Position numbers and translations under genes: made by a program. Shown piece after piece: positions 22,548 to 34,815 of a DNA stretch of 64,000 nt. Under the pieces are notes generated by a model that saw nothing but the letters and a program-made list of their open reading frames with translations, was not told where the DNA came from and ran no database searches. The stretch's first letter is position 1, and the number at the start of each line of letters is the position of its first letter. The stretch comes from Diphasiastrum complanatum (lineage: Eukaryota; Streptophyta; Lycopodiopsida; Lycopodiales; Lycopodiaceae). The DNA lies in NCBI GenBank assembly GCA_029204225.1, contig CM055092.1:12960476-13024475 (forward strand). Direction: 5' to 3'.

Positions 22548-24805
22548 GTGAGATCCATAGGTTCTCAATTAAAATACTGGAGTAAAGAGATTCAAAAACA
22601 CAAATCTGAATTCTTACTCAAATAATAGATCAAAAATTAACCATCACACTTAAGAACCATTACAATTCTTTATAGTCCTCTGACAATAATTAAGTATCTA
22701 TTTATGATCCGTCAATCATAAATATTTAGATTCATATGATTTGTCAATTATAATTTTCTGGAATCCCAAAAACCATACTTAATCATTTATAGGATACTGG
22801 AGTATATGTCCAACATAACTCAGAAAAAGTGGATCTTTCCACTAAGAAAATACTGGATTTAGAAATATCCTTCAAACATAATTGTTTAACTGAAGTGCAA
22901 GATTCAAGGTCTATAACAACTCGTAACTAAATATTGAACGCATATCGAAATGACAATCATCTTCAACTACAAAAACTTTAGATTACTATCCAGAATCACA
23001 TCTAAATACCCAAAGTCCTGCTGAATATCAATTCAGTTATTATTCTTGGATCCATTATGATTCATTATCCAATTGAGCTCACTGGGATACAATCCCTAAT
23101 GAGCTGAGTCTATTCCTTATCTAAGGAATACTCTATCCCAATATCGTATATCCAATGCACACAATTTTCACTGATGAGCCCAAATGATTCACTTATCATG
23201 CGTCTTACAGCAATATAATTCAAAGCCATCAGTTCTCGGTGAATCCACATCACACTAATAGTTTTACCAATTAACTTCATCCTGGAGTAATCAACTGATT
23301 GCCAATGATTCAGAAATCTCAAATGTCTAGGTGAAGAATTGAATTATACTACTATGACACCACATTTAGATCCCTATCCAAATCATTTATAAGTTAATCC
23401 ATAAATCTTCACACAAAGATTTGTTAACTCTGCAAGTATCTATCAAAACAATACTTGATCATATGTCTATGTTTGTCGACTAGGTTAAGTGCACCAAATA
23501 ACCCTAGTAACCAGGAATACACAATAGATTCATACAAGACTAATCGTGCACATATGTAAATAATCTCACTATGACCCAGTACATAAACACATTATTATCT
23601 GGTAGATTCCTTCAGAACCCACATATGTTACTCACATTTCTCACTGAGATCTTTTAACTCAGATACAAAAGATTTTCTATTTCTCTTGAGTAAATAACAT
23701 ATTCAGAAAATCTCTGAGAGGAATAACATTCCTCTTCAGCTGTTTTTCAATCCAACTTACCTCTAGTTACATAATTTTTTCACTTAATCAACCCCTCTCT
23801 GATCCTAGTGCTCAAACTAAGATTAGGTTGATCTAATATAGAACTCTCAGACTTAACTTCTAATCAAACTTACTTCTATTCCAACCAAAATGGAATTAGT
23901 AACCTTAGACCATTCATTGTACTACTTATAGATAATGATTCAACTTTCAAACCTACTCTAGATCCAGATTGTCCATGCAATCCCTAGAGAATTTCTCTTA
24001 TTTGAAAAGTTCCAATTATGTATCTTACTCTGAATTTATCCAAAATTACTTTCAGACCAAATCTCATTTCTATACCACAATTGGTTCTCTTCCAAAAGCT
24101 ATGCAACCCATAGATTCTCAAATAGAATTTTATCCCATCACTTCACCCCTCCTTTTAAAGAAATTATCAATTTCAGTAAAAGTTAACTGGAAAGCTGATA
24201 TATGAAAATATCCAAACACATGAAAAAGTCAGTAATAAGTGAATTCCACAAAAGGATCCACTCAATTACAAACATGACTTTTCCTTCAAATATTTTCAAC
24301 CCGAGTGACAGAAACTACCATTCTATTGAAATCCATTAACGCAAAGAGAGATATTCTAGGCTTAAGAAATTGGAACACGTTAACCTTAGAATTTTCTGAA
24401 TTCCAAGTCTATTCACACAAGTAGTAATTTATATGACATAACAATCTTTCAGAAGAATAACTTCATGCTGGGAAGAATCATATAAACCAGTTTGATGTCT
24501 TATATTCGAAAATTTACTAGGAAATAAAGGATTAATTAAGAAAGCGAGAAATAGATTTGAGGGCCTATGATTTTGTAAATAATGAGATACCACTTTGGGA
24601 TTTAGATTAAACCTCAAAATTTTCCAAAATACCCCATATTTGATCAAACAATTTTATTTTTTTCCCATATCGCGACTAGATACTAAAACACACCATTGAT
24701 CATCAGATCTTTATAGTTTCCTTTCCAAAATTACTGATGTCCCATACCATCAGCTTTTCCTTCCAGAAGACCCTTAACCGTCTTATCTGATATTCTAGAG
24801 ATCCA
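22548..24805 (+). repeat. Repeat unit R1, long copy
   Basis: Same orientation as 18373-19042, starting GTGAGATCCATAGG and ending near TTATCTGATATTC. The central part is absent from the short copy. Small frames at 23969-24205 and 24429-24647 carry no motif. Confidence 0.65.
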
Positions 24806-27180
24806 CTGATCTTCTAGTTGTCCTATAATCACTATAGGATATTATCTCTTGTTCCCAAATACTAGAGAATCCATTTATTTGGATGGCTGGCATGCCTATC
24901 AGATGGATACCACAAACACACACTTGATTATGTGATTTAGACAGAAGAATTAACATGGTTCAACACTACATTTGATCCTTACAGGTTAATGATAATCTTC
25001 AAATCCCTCTGGATCCAAGAGCATCAACTCTAGGGACAAGCTTCAATCAGCTAACAGATCCAATGTAATCCATATATCGAATTCTACTTCTAAACATCAC
25101 AATTAACATCCAAAATTGTGGATAACTCAATGGTTACAAAGATATAAACTTTGAATTCAACTAAATGAATTCTATCCAGGAAAATTAATAACTGGTATTA
25201 AACAATTATGTACTGAAATTACTCAAATTCTAATTGTGGAATACATTTCCTGATCACACTTACTTCCACTCACGTCCACTCTTCTTCCCTCCGTAGAATT
25301 TTCAGTTTTCTGAAAATCTTCCAGCTAAGGTATCAAGAAGACTTAATGACATAAGTAAATGTTAAATTCGATATTGTAGGAAAAAATCTGAAATAATTCA
25401 GTTATGTCCTATACCTAGGCTGAATATCTGATATACCAAAAATCATTTACTAGTATGTGAAACTGTACTAGTCTGATGTTTTGAATATATTTCACCATAG
25501 TTTTTTAATGGAAAATAACATTTGGATTCGGGTGTTTCTACACTGTATTCTCCCAAAATAATATTGCTGAATAAAGAAATACCTCCAAATATTATGAATT
25601 TTTTTCCATTTATTATTTAAAAGGTATCTCAAAAGCTTTGGTTTGTTAAATTTTAATGACCACAATCATCAACCACAATAACCAACTGATCGGTGTTCCA
25701 CCGATTTGAAAAGGAGAAAAAATAAAAAAAAAACTCAATTTAACTCCATTTATTGGGAGTACTAATCCTCCAGAGTTAAATGGTTTAAAAAGCATCATAC
25801 CAAGAAATCGAATTCCTAAACTGGGTATATGCTTAAGAACCGTACCATACCCCTCGTTCTGTCAAGATCAGTTTTGACAAAATTTCCACTTGAAACCAAT
25901 TAATACTGCGTGACCATGAATACAATGGTACTAAGTTCCACAAAAACTGGGCTTACTACACTGAAAGCCGAATGCCAAGTTGATAAGGGCGTATGACATG
26001 CACATTTTCTATGGAGAAAGAAAATCCAATTTTCTTCTAATGATAATCGGAAAACAATATACCAAAACCAAGGTTACTATTCGACAAACAAGCACCAAGA
26101 ACCTAAGCTCCTCTAATAGGGTGCGAGTAACTTAAAATTTTTTAGTTAATTTCTAGAATCAACCTTTTAAGTTACAACCGTCAAACCAATTCAACCTAGG
26201 ATAACTATCATGCAACAATTCATGCAATTACAGAATTGTCGATTGCCCTCAGGCTCCAACTCAACCTTACATATGCATGCCCAAAAGCCCTAAAAAGCTT
26301 CCTATCTCAAAAGATAAGTGCAAGGAAAAAACCCTAAGCAGATCCACAACTGCCACTCGACCTTTTGCCCCTCTATAAAGGTTTCCAAGGTTCGTCCTCC
26401 ATCGTGAAAGAGAGAGAAGAATTAACGAGCAGTAGCAAGGTTGGATCGTGCCCCTTCACAGTCCTTCTATGAGCAGTTTACTCCCCGATCACTCTGAATT
26501 TCTGTAGATTCAAAAATCATCCCCCTACAATCCTCAATCACTGGGGTAGCTCAAACGATATGAAGGAATGATCTACATTAACTATTCCAAAACGTTTCCT
26601 ACAGATCCTCAAGAACCTGCTAATCATTCTTTTCCAGGGAATAGTTAATCTCAAACTGATGGTTGCGATTTCAACTCTGAAATTTGTTTACTAATAAAGA
26701 GTTAATAAAATTTAGCAACTTCATTCTATGTTCATAAACTACCATTTGATTAGTGTAAGAAAGCACACTGCTCCTCAACAAGCAATTTGTTAGATTCGTA
26801 ATTTCTAGCCACGAACTATTTATTCCACTGGATAGATCGATTCAAAATCAGTCTATCAATAAACATAGCCAGACCAACCTAAATCCAACACCCTGAACAT
26901 TATGGTCTTTCGCATGTCATCAAAACTCCACTAGTATACAAAAAACAAGCAACAACCCTCTTGATTCACACATGCAAACCAATAATATGAATTGGGATTT
27001 CTCTCAAAAAACCAGAAAATTTAGAATGATCACACAACTTAATTCTCAGCTTCTCCTTCAAAATTAAAACATAACGTTAGGCACATTACCAATAATTTTG
27101 AAGAGCTCCAAAATTAACAAATTCAATTCCAAACCTCCTTTGAGAATTCAGCACTCCATATCGGGATGTTACTCCAAGTG
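24806..27180. other. Long non-coding stretch, one promoter-like TATAAAG
   Basis: No supported gene on either strand. TATAAAG at 26374-26380, followed by a pyrimidine/purine-rich leader-like segment, could be an LTR core promoter. Nothing else is recognised. Confidence 0.4.
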
Positions 27181-27875
27181 CTTCGATCCTCCAATCACAT
27201 GTAGAGCTTGTCTCCATCTACTATTGTTGGCTCGTCCTCAAATCTCTCGTGCTTGATCAGCAGGGTGATATTATGCTTTCACTTTCCCACACTGCTCCAA
27301 TGTGGATGACGTTGTTTGTTTCTTCATAGCCCACACAATATATGGGCTCGGGTGTTAATGGTTCCGCTTCAGCTTTGGACCATTTATCCAGGAGGCTCTT
27401 GGCTTGTGGTGCAACCCACAGTAGTTCTCCAAGGGATAAACTAACACGGCTTGCTAGTAGACTTGTGAGCACCTCAATGTGCGGATCCTCGATGGAATGG
27501 TAGTTCATGGTGATGCAACCAATCATTCTGATTAGTTCACAATGGTGATTCCGCTTGTGGTATTGGTTCTTCAGCAACAGGAGATTCTACAGGTATGTCT
27601 CTTGCTTGAGCTTTTTCCTCCTCTTACGCCTTCTGCACCCAGTGGCATATCTTCTGATATTGCCTTCCTTCTTCCCTCACATTCGGATACGGTCCTTCAG
27701 CTGAGGGTTGACCTTCTGATAGTGATGGGGGTGGTGAGGGTGCCACTTCCTCAGCTTTTGTGCTCGCGTGATTGCTAGCACTGGGCTTGAGAGTGCTGTT
27801 TTTCTGGTGGCATCCCTCCTGGAACTCCTGTAGGTTGTACTGTGATTAGGTTCAGTAGTGCACTCGTTCTAGGTC
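27181..27875 (-). pseudogene. gypsy G2: gag/protease-N fragment
   Basis: Minus strand. From 27875: LLNLITVQPTGVPGG, then GPYPNVREEGRQYQKICHWVQKA, stop, EEEKAQARDIPVE. The frame 27257-27577 follows with SLSLGELLWVAPQAKSLLDKW and YCVGYEETNNVIHIGAVWE. This parallels G1 (YPNLNSEKKRYQNMRQWI, LREFLKMVPKAKEVL, VLNVGVAWESE) segment by segment, so it is a second, diverged copy of the same gypsy family. It is cut at 27875 by copia sequence. The protease catalytic site is not present. Confidence 0.65.
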
Positions 27876-28433
27876 TTAATGGACAATTCTTGTATTGATT
27901 TTCAATAGAGTTCTGAACTTTACAAATGAATCAAACACCAAAGATTTACAAGACAAGAGGTAAATCCAAGCATATCGATAATGATCATCAATGAAGGTTA
28001 CATAGTACTTAGCACCACCATTAGATGCTTGAGAGAAGCTATGCACATCCGAATGTGTGATTTCAAGAGGAGTGTTTGATCTTGACATATATCTTGAGAA
28101 TGGAAGCTTATGAGCCTTTGAGAGGCTACAAGCCTCACAATGCTTTCCACATTTTTCCAAGCTCTTGGGGAGGCCGAGTGCAAGCTCCTTTGCACACATG
28201 GATTCCATAGCTTTGAAGTTGGGGTGGCCCAACCTTTTGTGCCATAGCTCCACACTTGAAATTTCCACCTTTGCCAAATTCACACTCTCCATTGCAACAT
28301 TAGCATCTAGTTTAAACAATCTACCTTGTTTAAAACCCTTTGCTATGCATTCATCATTCTTAAGGATTGAACAAACTCCATGCTTAAATTGTACATCAAG
28401 GCCATTGTCCATTAATTGGCCAACACTTAACAA
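27876..28433 (-). pseudogene. pre-integrase finger and partial integrase, Copia-A2
   Basis: 185-codon frame. Start MLSVGQLMDNGLDVQF follows the protease; the HHCC finger reads ELWHKRLGHPNFKAM and CEACSLSKAHK; the integrase begins ITHSDVHSFSQ (first Asp) and VTFIDDHYRYAWIYLL. The frame ends VKFRTLLKINTRIVH, so the second Asp and the Glu are missing. Very similar to Copia-A1 in the same region. Confidence 0.85.
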
Positions 28434-28441
28434 ATTCTTGG

Positions 28442-29552
28442 TTATAACTTCGATACAACATTTTCAAGATTCATCATTTTGAATGATTTTATGTACAATG
28501 GAATAGTACCAGTACCACTTATTCTACTCTCTTGATCACTAATTGTAAAGATATATCTTTTTACATAAGAGATTAGTAGAGTGGAAAAATAGTCCTTTTG
28601 GAAAGTCATGTGGAAACTAGCCCTACTAATAATCCACCAAGATTCACTTGTGTTGCTCTTGGATGATGTTGATGAGTTGGATACCATCAAGGATGATTCT
28701 TCTTCATCCTCCTCTTGATGTGCAATGTTGCTTTGTTTGTTCTCTTGTGTCTTCTTCTTCTTGAAACATTCAGATGCAAAGTGCCCCTTCTTTCCACAAA
28801 AGAAGCATTTGTACTTTGATTTGTCTTTTTTGCCTTTTGAGCTTGATGCATCATCCTCATCTTTGGCCTCCTTTGGATGTTTCTTCTTAGCTCCATTGCT
28901 CTTCTTTTTGCCTTTGAATGAGAAATTGGCTTTCTCATCTCCATCCTGCAATGACAATGAATTCATTCTTGCTTTGGTGTGGAGCGTCCTCCACTCTTCA
29001 GCCACAAGCACACTATGAAGCTTTTCAATTGTTGGCAAAGTGTCTTGGATGGCAAAACTTTGGACCAAGTTTGTGAATTCATCTCCTAGGCCATTAAGGA
29101 CTACTTGAACAAGCTCACTATCCTTAATCTTCTCTCCAATAGAGGCTAACTCTTTGTTGAGAGATTTAATCCTTAGCACATAGTCTTGTGCATTTTCCTC
29201 ACTTATTCTCATGCTTTGCAATATTTGATTTCTGATCATGAGGACTCTAGAAGTGTTATTGGATTCATAGATTGATTTCAAATAATCTCATCCTCTTTAG
29301 CAGTTGTACAAGAAGATAATTCTTTCAAAATATCATTACTAACATTCATCTTTATACAATGAAGTGCTAGCCTAGATTTCTTTTTGTATCTAATCAACTC
29401 TTGTGTACCAAGAGGTTCATCTTATTCTTCAATAAAAATTCATAACGGTCTTAGAGCACCATTAGTGACTCCATCCTAACCTTCCAAATGGAATAATTTG
29501 TAGAATATAGTCTCTCACTAGCTTCTAGAAGAAAAGCACCAATTGATCTCAT
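28442..29552 (-). pseudogene. gag and protease, Copia-A2
   Basis: The gag start ATG at 29550-29552 reads MRSIGAFLLEASERLYSTN, matching the Copia-A1 gag start region. Frame changes occur around 29450 and 29285; the main open frame is 28442-29281. It holds SLNKELASIGEKIKDSELVQ, a Lys-rich stretch and an intact CCHC knuckle (CFFCGKKGHFASEC). The protease site is WWIISRASFHMT: the catalytic Asp and the Gly of DSGAS are lost. The shift to the next segment occurs at 28433-28442. Confidence 0.85.
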
Positions 29553-29994
29553 CTTACTAGTGAATTCTACAAACAAAAAATTGGTTTGATTGATTCTAGA
29601 AACTCACAAAAGATCTCTCTGTAGTGATTCTCTCAAATTTGGTTTCTAGCCCAACACATGGACTTCTAACCACGGTTCTAGCACTTCTTCACAAAGATGA
29701 AATAAGGATGATATGAGTCCAATTATCCTACAATCAAATCAATCAAATTTGACTATTTTTGGACAATATAATGGCTAAATCTCACTCACACTTGGTGGTT
29801 TTTCAAGACCTATAAGACACTTCTAGAAAACTTGTGTTCAGTCTATTATATTTCATGACACTAAGTCAAATCTAATCAATGGCACTGAATCTTGGTAGCT
29901 TTTCCTAGGATTAGCATCAAAAAATCTCATCAAGAAACAATAGAATCCAATTTTATGAATCTAAGGCACATTGAGTAATAAATGCAAGTTCACT
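29553..29994 (-). other. Leader region of Copia-A2
   Basis: Upstream of gag start on the minus strand with no open frame. It ends where family C LTR similarity begins (TTAGTGATAGAAATCAC). No primer site remains. Confidence 0.45.
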
Positions 29995-30914
29995 TTAGTG
30001 ATAGAAATCACAGTCATTATAGATTATGTAGCCAAACATTTAAATGGATGAAGCGCTAGATGAATAATTTGTCATAAATTGCAAGACAAATTATCTGTCG
30101 TGAATGATTCGTGAAGAGCTAGACTGTGCTCAACTGATAATTAGTCACGAACTATTCGCGAAAGACAAGACTAAAAATTAATCGTCTATTACCAGAAAGA
30201 GCAACAAGAAAGATCAGACAGAATGAAGAATAAGCATAGCAATATTGACAGATCTTAAACGCAAAACAAATGAACCGTGTCAAATTAAGTATATCAAGTA
30301 TACAAGTCAATGATGTGATAGAGCACAAGACTGTAGCGGACGAAACCGTGTGCCCTACAAAGTTTATTTCTGTTTGTAATGAGGAATGAAACCTCCTTCA
30401 CTTGTTCTAGACTTATCTTGCTTCATCAGAATTCATCATCATAGAATACGCAGATGGTATCCAATATATATACATAATATTACAGGTGTACAGATGCAAA
30501 GGTATAGAGTATATGTGTTGTCTGTAGGAGATCGTGGATGGCTGCAATCGTTGTCCAATCTGTTAGTGCAACTACATGGGGTGAGCGTGAAAAGGGTGCG
30601 ATGTCAACCAGTACTGAAGTGAACGTTGGTGATGACGCAAAAGTGTTTCACTCTTACGAATGGCCTTAGGATAAGATTTACAGGGTGCCTTATCTGTTAG
30701 GGCACCTTTGGCATTCAGTAAGGTAGTGTCCCCTTTTTGCCTGTCACCATGACCTATGTAAGAACACAGTGTCGTGATTCATTCGTCTTTTTTTCGTCTG
30801 TGCAAATTTGCATGTAAAAAATACAGACTGCGTGACAACGTTAGAAAAATATGCAGCATGAAAGGAGGCAGATTAAAATTGGGGTTTAGGAGAGTAGGAG
30901 GAGTAAATCCAACA
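29995..30914 (-). repeat. 3' LTR of Copia-C2 (lacks its outer ~150 bp)
   Basis: Starts on the minus strand TGTTGGATTTACTCC at 30914, directly after the purine run encoded at 30915-30924. The outer end is cut at about 29995 compared with the full-length LTR 43970-45092. It contains TTCGCGAA at 30155-30162. Confidence 0.8.
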
Positions 30915-30921
30915 CCCCCCC

Positions 30922-31440
30922 TTAATCTGGATCCGTCAATGCCTTGATCTTTAGACTTAGCAATGCACAAAATCTGTTGTGTGCATTAACACTGAGTGCT
31001 TTCGTAAAAATGTCTGCAACCATGTCCTGCATTCTGCAGTACGTTAAGCTCACTTCTCTATCGAGAACCTTGCCCCTGATGTACTGATATCTTATCTCAA
31101 TGTGCTTACTCCTAGAATAAAATCTAGGGTTGGCCGATAAGGCAATAGCACTTTGGTTATCACAAAACAAAATTGAAGGGCTGTACTGATACAGATTGAT
31201 GTCTGACAGCAAATTTCTCAACCAAAACGCTTCCTTAATAGATTGAGAAGCAGCAATATATTCCGCTTCAGTAGAAGAAAGTGTGATAGAGGTTTGCTTA
31301 CAATTGTTCCACGAAATAGGACCACCATTGAAGAAGAATGTAAATCCAGATGTGGACTTACAATGGTCTGCATCTCCTCCCTAGCTTGCATTAGAATATC
31401 CACTGAGCTGATGAAGATTGTCGTTGCTGACATCTCCATA
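30922..31440 (-). pseudogene. RNase H, Copia-C2
   Basis: Frame 30922-31221 holds LFCDNQSAIALSANPRF, YSRSKHIEIRYQYIRG, DMVADIFTKALS and a natural end (KALTDPD, stop). Upstream RNase H text (31218-31440) lies in another frame. RNase H degrades the RNA template after copying. One frame change makes it inactive. Confidence 0.8.
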
Positions 31441-32075
31441 GCAGATGCATTGGTCCATGGTAGCTCGAATAAATCTCATGACTCGAATAAGAGCCTTACA
31501 ATGGGTAATTCCAGGATTAGCCATGTATTGGCTGAGTGAGCTGACAACAAAAGAGATATCTGGCCTTGTACAGACCATTGCGTATATGAGAGATCCAAGT
31601 ATCGATCGATACGGGTATTCTCTCATCTGCTCCTCTTCCTGCTTTGTCTGGGGACATTGGTCCTTTGACAAATGCAAGCCTGGATCCATTGGTGAGTGAG
31701 CTAATTTACAATTCATCAAATTGTATATGTTAAAAACATTATGAAGATACCTTTGTTGAGTGATGTAAATCAGTCGATTTGCTCTGTCTCTGTGGATTTG
31801 AATTCCAAGACAGAAGTGAGCTTCGCCCAGATCAGTCATGTCGAATTCTGAGAACAGCATTTGTTTTGAATCCTTGACCATTGCTGAAGAGCAACGTACC
31901 ATCAACATACAAGGTGATGATAATGAAGGATTGTTGCACTGACTTTGAATAAACGTTGCAATCAACAGTGCTTGGTTTAAATCCTTGTTCAATGAGGAAT
32001 GTGTTGATCCTCTGAAACCAAGCTCTGGCAGAATGTTTCAAGCCGTACAGTGCTTTATGGAGTTTACATACATGA
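31381..32075 (-). pseudogene. RT C-terminal half, Copia-C2
   Basis: Two overlapping frames. 31832-32041 begins AWFQRINTFLIEQGFKP and carries the catalytic box as LYVDGTLLFSNG, so the second Asp of YVDD is Gly. The reading continues at 31381-31992 with FDMTDLGEAHFCLGIQI, RSILGSLIYAMVCTRPDI and SSLSQYMANPG. RT motifs before ALYGLK are missing because gag is joined directly to this segment at about 32075. Confidence 0.85.
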
Positions 32076-32522
32076 GTTGCATCACTGTGTCTTGATTGTC
32101 TATGACAGATCCGACAGCGGCCATTTGACTTAGTAGGTTCTTGAATTGATTAATGTGATTTTGCAGAGAATCACCATTCGTCATCTTGAGAGAGTAGAAT
32201 TTCTTCCTGAGATGTAGCTTAGAAGCTACATCTCGCACTTTGTATAGCGTGCTCAAGATGTCCCAGACTTCTTTCAATGTCTGAGCCTCGGATACATGGC
32301 CGATCTGTGTATCCGTGATGTTGAGGATGATCAGCGCGAAAGGTTTTCCATCCTTCAGTTTCCATCTGGCGATTGTCGCGTCGTCCGCTTCGGATTTTCC
32401 TTCTGCACCTGTAACAACGTCGTACAATTCTTTTGTATAGTCTTCATCTTAAATATCCACATATGGTAATTGGCTCCATCAAGCTTGTCCATGAGAGGAC
32501 TGGCTTTCCCTTGGGAATCCAT
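32038..32522 (-). pseudogene. gag N-half, Copia-C2
   Basis: The start ATG at 32520-32522 reads MDSQGKASPLMDKLDGANYH, then frame shifts near 32430 into the open frame 32038-32427: KLKDGKPFALIILNITD, KEVWDILSTLYKVRD, RKKFYSLKMTNGDSL, MAAVGSVIDNQDTVMQ. It resembles family C gags elsewhere in the window. The final residues (YVNSIKHCTA) are out-of-frame RT sequence, marking the deletion junction. Confidence 0.85.
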
Positions 32523-32667
32523 GTGGAAGAATCAGTCTAAGTGATAGGTGAAACTATCAGTGACTTAAGTATGAAAATCTAATACTGAAAAATACAAAAC
32601 AAGAAAACAATTACTCTATCGGCTAGTAGAGTCTTGTACTGTGGGAGCTAATCAAGTTATAAAGATT

Positions 32668-32679
32668 GCTCTGATACCA
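32668..32679 (-). other. Primer-binding site of Copia-C2
   Basis: GCTCTGATACCA (minus: TGGTATCAGAGC), directly next to the LTR terminus at 32680. Confidence 0.9.
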
Positions 32680-32787
32680 TGTTGGGAGAGAGGGAGGAAG
32701 AATAAATGACGAACACGAACAAGAAACGAACTCGAACAGAAAATGTTCTTGCACAGCGGAATGAGTTAAATGACTCTCTCCCAACAG
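32680..32787 (-). repeat. 108-bp remnant of the Copia-C2 5' LTR with inverted ends
   Basis: Starts TGTTGGGAGAGAG and ends CTCTCTCCCAACA, a perfect 13-bp terminal inverted repeat. Full-length family C LTRs have weaker versions of the same arms (for example TGTTGGAAAGAG and CTCTTT at the same spacing). Beyond 32787 the sequence is chromovirus-like. Confidence 0.7.
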
Positions 32788-33460
32788 CACGGTCCTGCCG
32801 GCGACACGTGACCACCTAGGATGGTGATGCGTGGCACCTAGACATGTCGATAACTCCAGTCCTGCGTCGAAGGATGTACCGTTATGGTAAATAACATTCT
32901 CTCCTCCTCCTCCCATAAAAACTTCCTTCTATGGGAAGAAACCAAGAAATCTAAGTCTTAAATCATCCTCCTTCTCCCAGGTGTCCTCATCATCTGACCT
33001 ACCTTTCCAACGAATCAGAAGTTTAGAAATCAAACGATTTCTTAGCTAATGTGGTCGAGTATCCATGATCCTTTTCGGTTCATGGGGTACAAAAGCACTC
33101 AAATCCTCCAATAGAACTAGATCATTTGTGGGAATCAGGTCATCTTTCCCACCAAGTTGTTCCTTTAAACGACTAACATGGAATACAGGATGAACCTTAG
33201 TTCCAAAATGGAGTTCTAGTCTATAAACAGTCTTACCAATCTTGTTAAGAACTTTGAAAGGACCGCTAAAACGTTGAGATAACTTCGGACACTTCCTCGT
33301 TCGAAGTGTCTTAGAGTCCTTGGGGATTCTAAGATACACCCAATCACCAATCTCAAACTCTCGAGGAGCGCAACTTCGGTTGGCATAGAACTGGGCTCTA
33401 TCTTGAGCCGATCTAATGCTTTCCCTAGCCACCTACAACATTTCTTGCATATCATGCATA
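32788..33460 (-). mobile_element. Chromovirus (gypsy G3) fragment: integrase C-end, chromodomain, LTR start
   Basis: Minus strand. 33046-33432 encodes the integrase C-terminal domain (DRAQFYANRSCAPREFEIGD, KLSQRFSGPFKVLNKIGKTV, VHPVFHVSRLKEQLG). After a stop at 33046 the chromodomain follows (LLIRWKGRSDDEDTWEKEDD). A purine tract at 32897-32914 precedes an LTR start TGTTAT at 32896. Chromodomains direct chromovirus integration to particular chromatin. RT, RNase H and the integrase catalytic core are absent. The LTR is cut after 109 bp by Copia-C2. Confidence 0.85.
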
Positions 33461-33644
33461 TGACAAATGGTTGAGATGAGAAAATCGATGTACCATTAAT
33501 GTATATGCATTGTCAATCCCTGGTTAACAGGGATAACTAGAGTTAATTTGTGGCACCAATTAGATCAGTGTTTCAAATTTTTGCCAACACTTTTTCTCAG
33601 ATTCATGGCTTTTTGTCTACGCAAATTTTTAGATTCATAGTTCA
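33461..33644. other. Short spacer
   Basis: Sequence between the chromovirus integrase end and the gene remnant. Nothing recognised. Confidence 0.4.
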
Positions 33645-34815
33645 TTGTTTCAGATTTTTGCATGCAAATTACAAATTGCGCCATCCTCAATCGACTCTGT
33701 GATTCTATTCAACGAGACAGATGATAATGGATTATGGGTGCCAAGAAAATATTCAAAAAACTCTTGGGTTTTGATGCATCCATCATCAAGAGAGGCATTT
33801 CAAAAAAGAAAAAGGTCAAAATTATCATTTCGATCTTATTGGAAGGCCAAAATTTTGGATTTCAGAACATCATCAGGACAAAAATCTATTTCTGAAATTC
33901 TAGTCCAACATGTATATATGCATTCAGAGATAAATGTGCAAGGATTCAACCGTCAGGATCACAAAAAAAGCAACTGTGAGTATTGATATTTTTGATACTT
34001 TGATTTTTGTCATTCATAAATATCTAATAGTAAACTTGTCAATCTAATCATTTTTCTCTTGCAGATTTATATCCATCCAACATAAATGAATGGGAGTTGA
34101 GTGGATCTTTAGCAGGTGTGTTAGATGTTATTCACACTGATATTGGATAGTTGCAATATCGAGGTAAAACTGCAAAAGATCTAGCTAATAGTGGAATCTT
34201 TTTTTTATGAATCAATGTACATTCCTGATACAAAAGAAAATTTTGGACAAATAGTACCAATTCCATTACCTAGTTTTGAAAGTGATGATTGGATTGCACC
34301 AGATGCTACAGTTTCATTATCATTTCATTGCAAGATATATAATGATGTAAAAAATTCATTAAAAATGAGCACGGGATCAAAAACAGTCAGATTGAGTTGG
34401 TTTATTTCCTTGAATATATTTGTGGATTTCTTTTCAAGTGTCAATGTACACAAAACCCCAACGATGTTTGTATGCAAACATTTATTAGATAGTTTATTAT
34501 CTGAACTGATGTTGTTTTGACATGTGTTGAGGTGGAAGAAGATTGGAGTCTAAACTACATCCGGCAGGAACTATTGCTCTTACAAGATGATGTACTTTCA
34601 GACTTCAGATTCATTTTCAATGGTAAACTCGTAAGTAACTATAAACACTCGATCTTTTATGAATAGTTTCAATCAAAACTTTCTAATACAAACTCGGTAC
34701 TAATTCTAACTAACTTTGTATTAGTTTTATGCAGGTACGTAAAAGACATGAGCTCGAGATCAAATGCAGAGATATTGGCGAAACAATCCAACTTATGGAA
34801 GAACATTGAGATTCA
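33645..34815 (+). pseudogene. Remnant of an intron-containing gene of unknown function
   Basis: Not a retroelement protein that I recognise. Exon text 33645-33975 (114 codons, with WVPRKYSKNSWVLMHP and SISEILVQHVYMHSEINVQG) is followed by a GTGAG...TTGCAG intron at 33976-34064. Splicing keeps frame into YPSNINEWELSGSLAGVLDV. A TAG near 34148 and a slip in an eight-T run near 34200 break the frame. It resumes as FFYESMYIPDTKENFGQIVP and DDWIAPDATVSLSFHCKIY. A second intron 34631-34734 (GTAAGT...ATGCAG) also joins in frame (FRFIFNGKL to VRKRHELEIKC), ending at TGA near 34810. AATAAA lies at 34925-34930. A decayed or captured host gene is inferred. The 5' start is not defined. Confidence 0.6.

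Larger units (their letters stand above)
27876..29994 (-). mobile_element. Copia-A2, truncated copia element
   Basis: Minus-strand relative of Copia-A1: leader, gag, zinc knuckle, protease, pre-integrase and the first half of integrase. It ends within the integrase core at 27876, and a family C LTR begins at 29995. No LTR of its own is visible. Confidence 0.85.
29995..32787 (-). mobile_element. Copia-C2, internally deleted copia element
   Basis: Minus strand: short 5' LTR (32680-32787), primer site, gag N-half fused to mid-RT, RNase H, polypurine tract, 3' LTR (29995-30914). Zinc knuckle, protease, integrase and RT N-terminus are missing. Both LTRs are truncated at different ends, so no age can be estimated. 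Confidence 0.85.
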
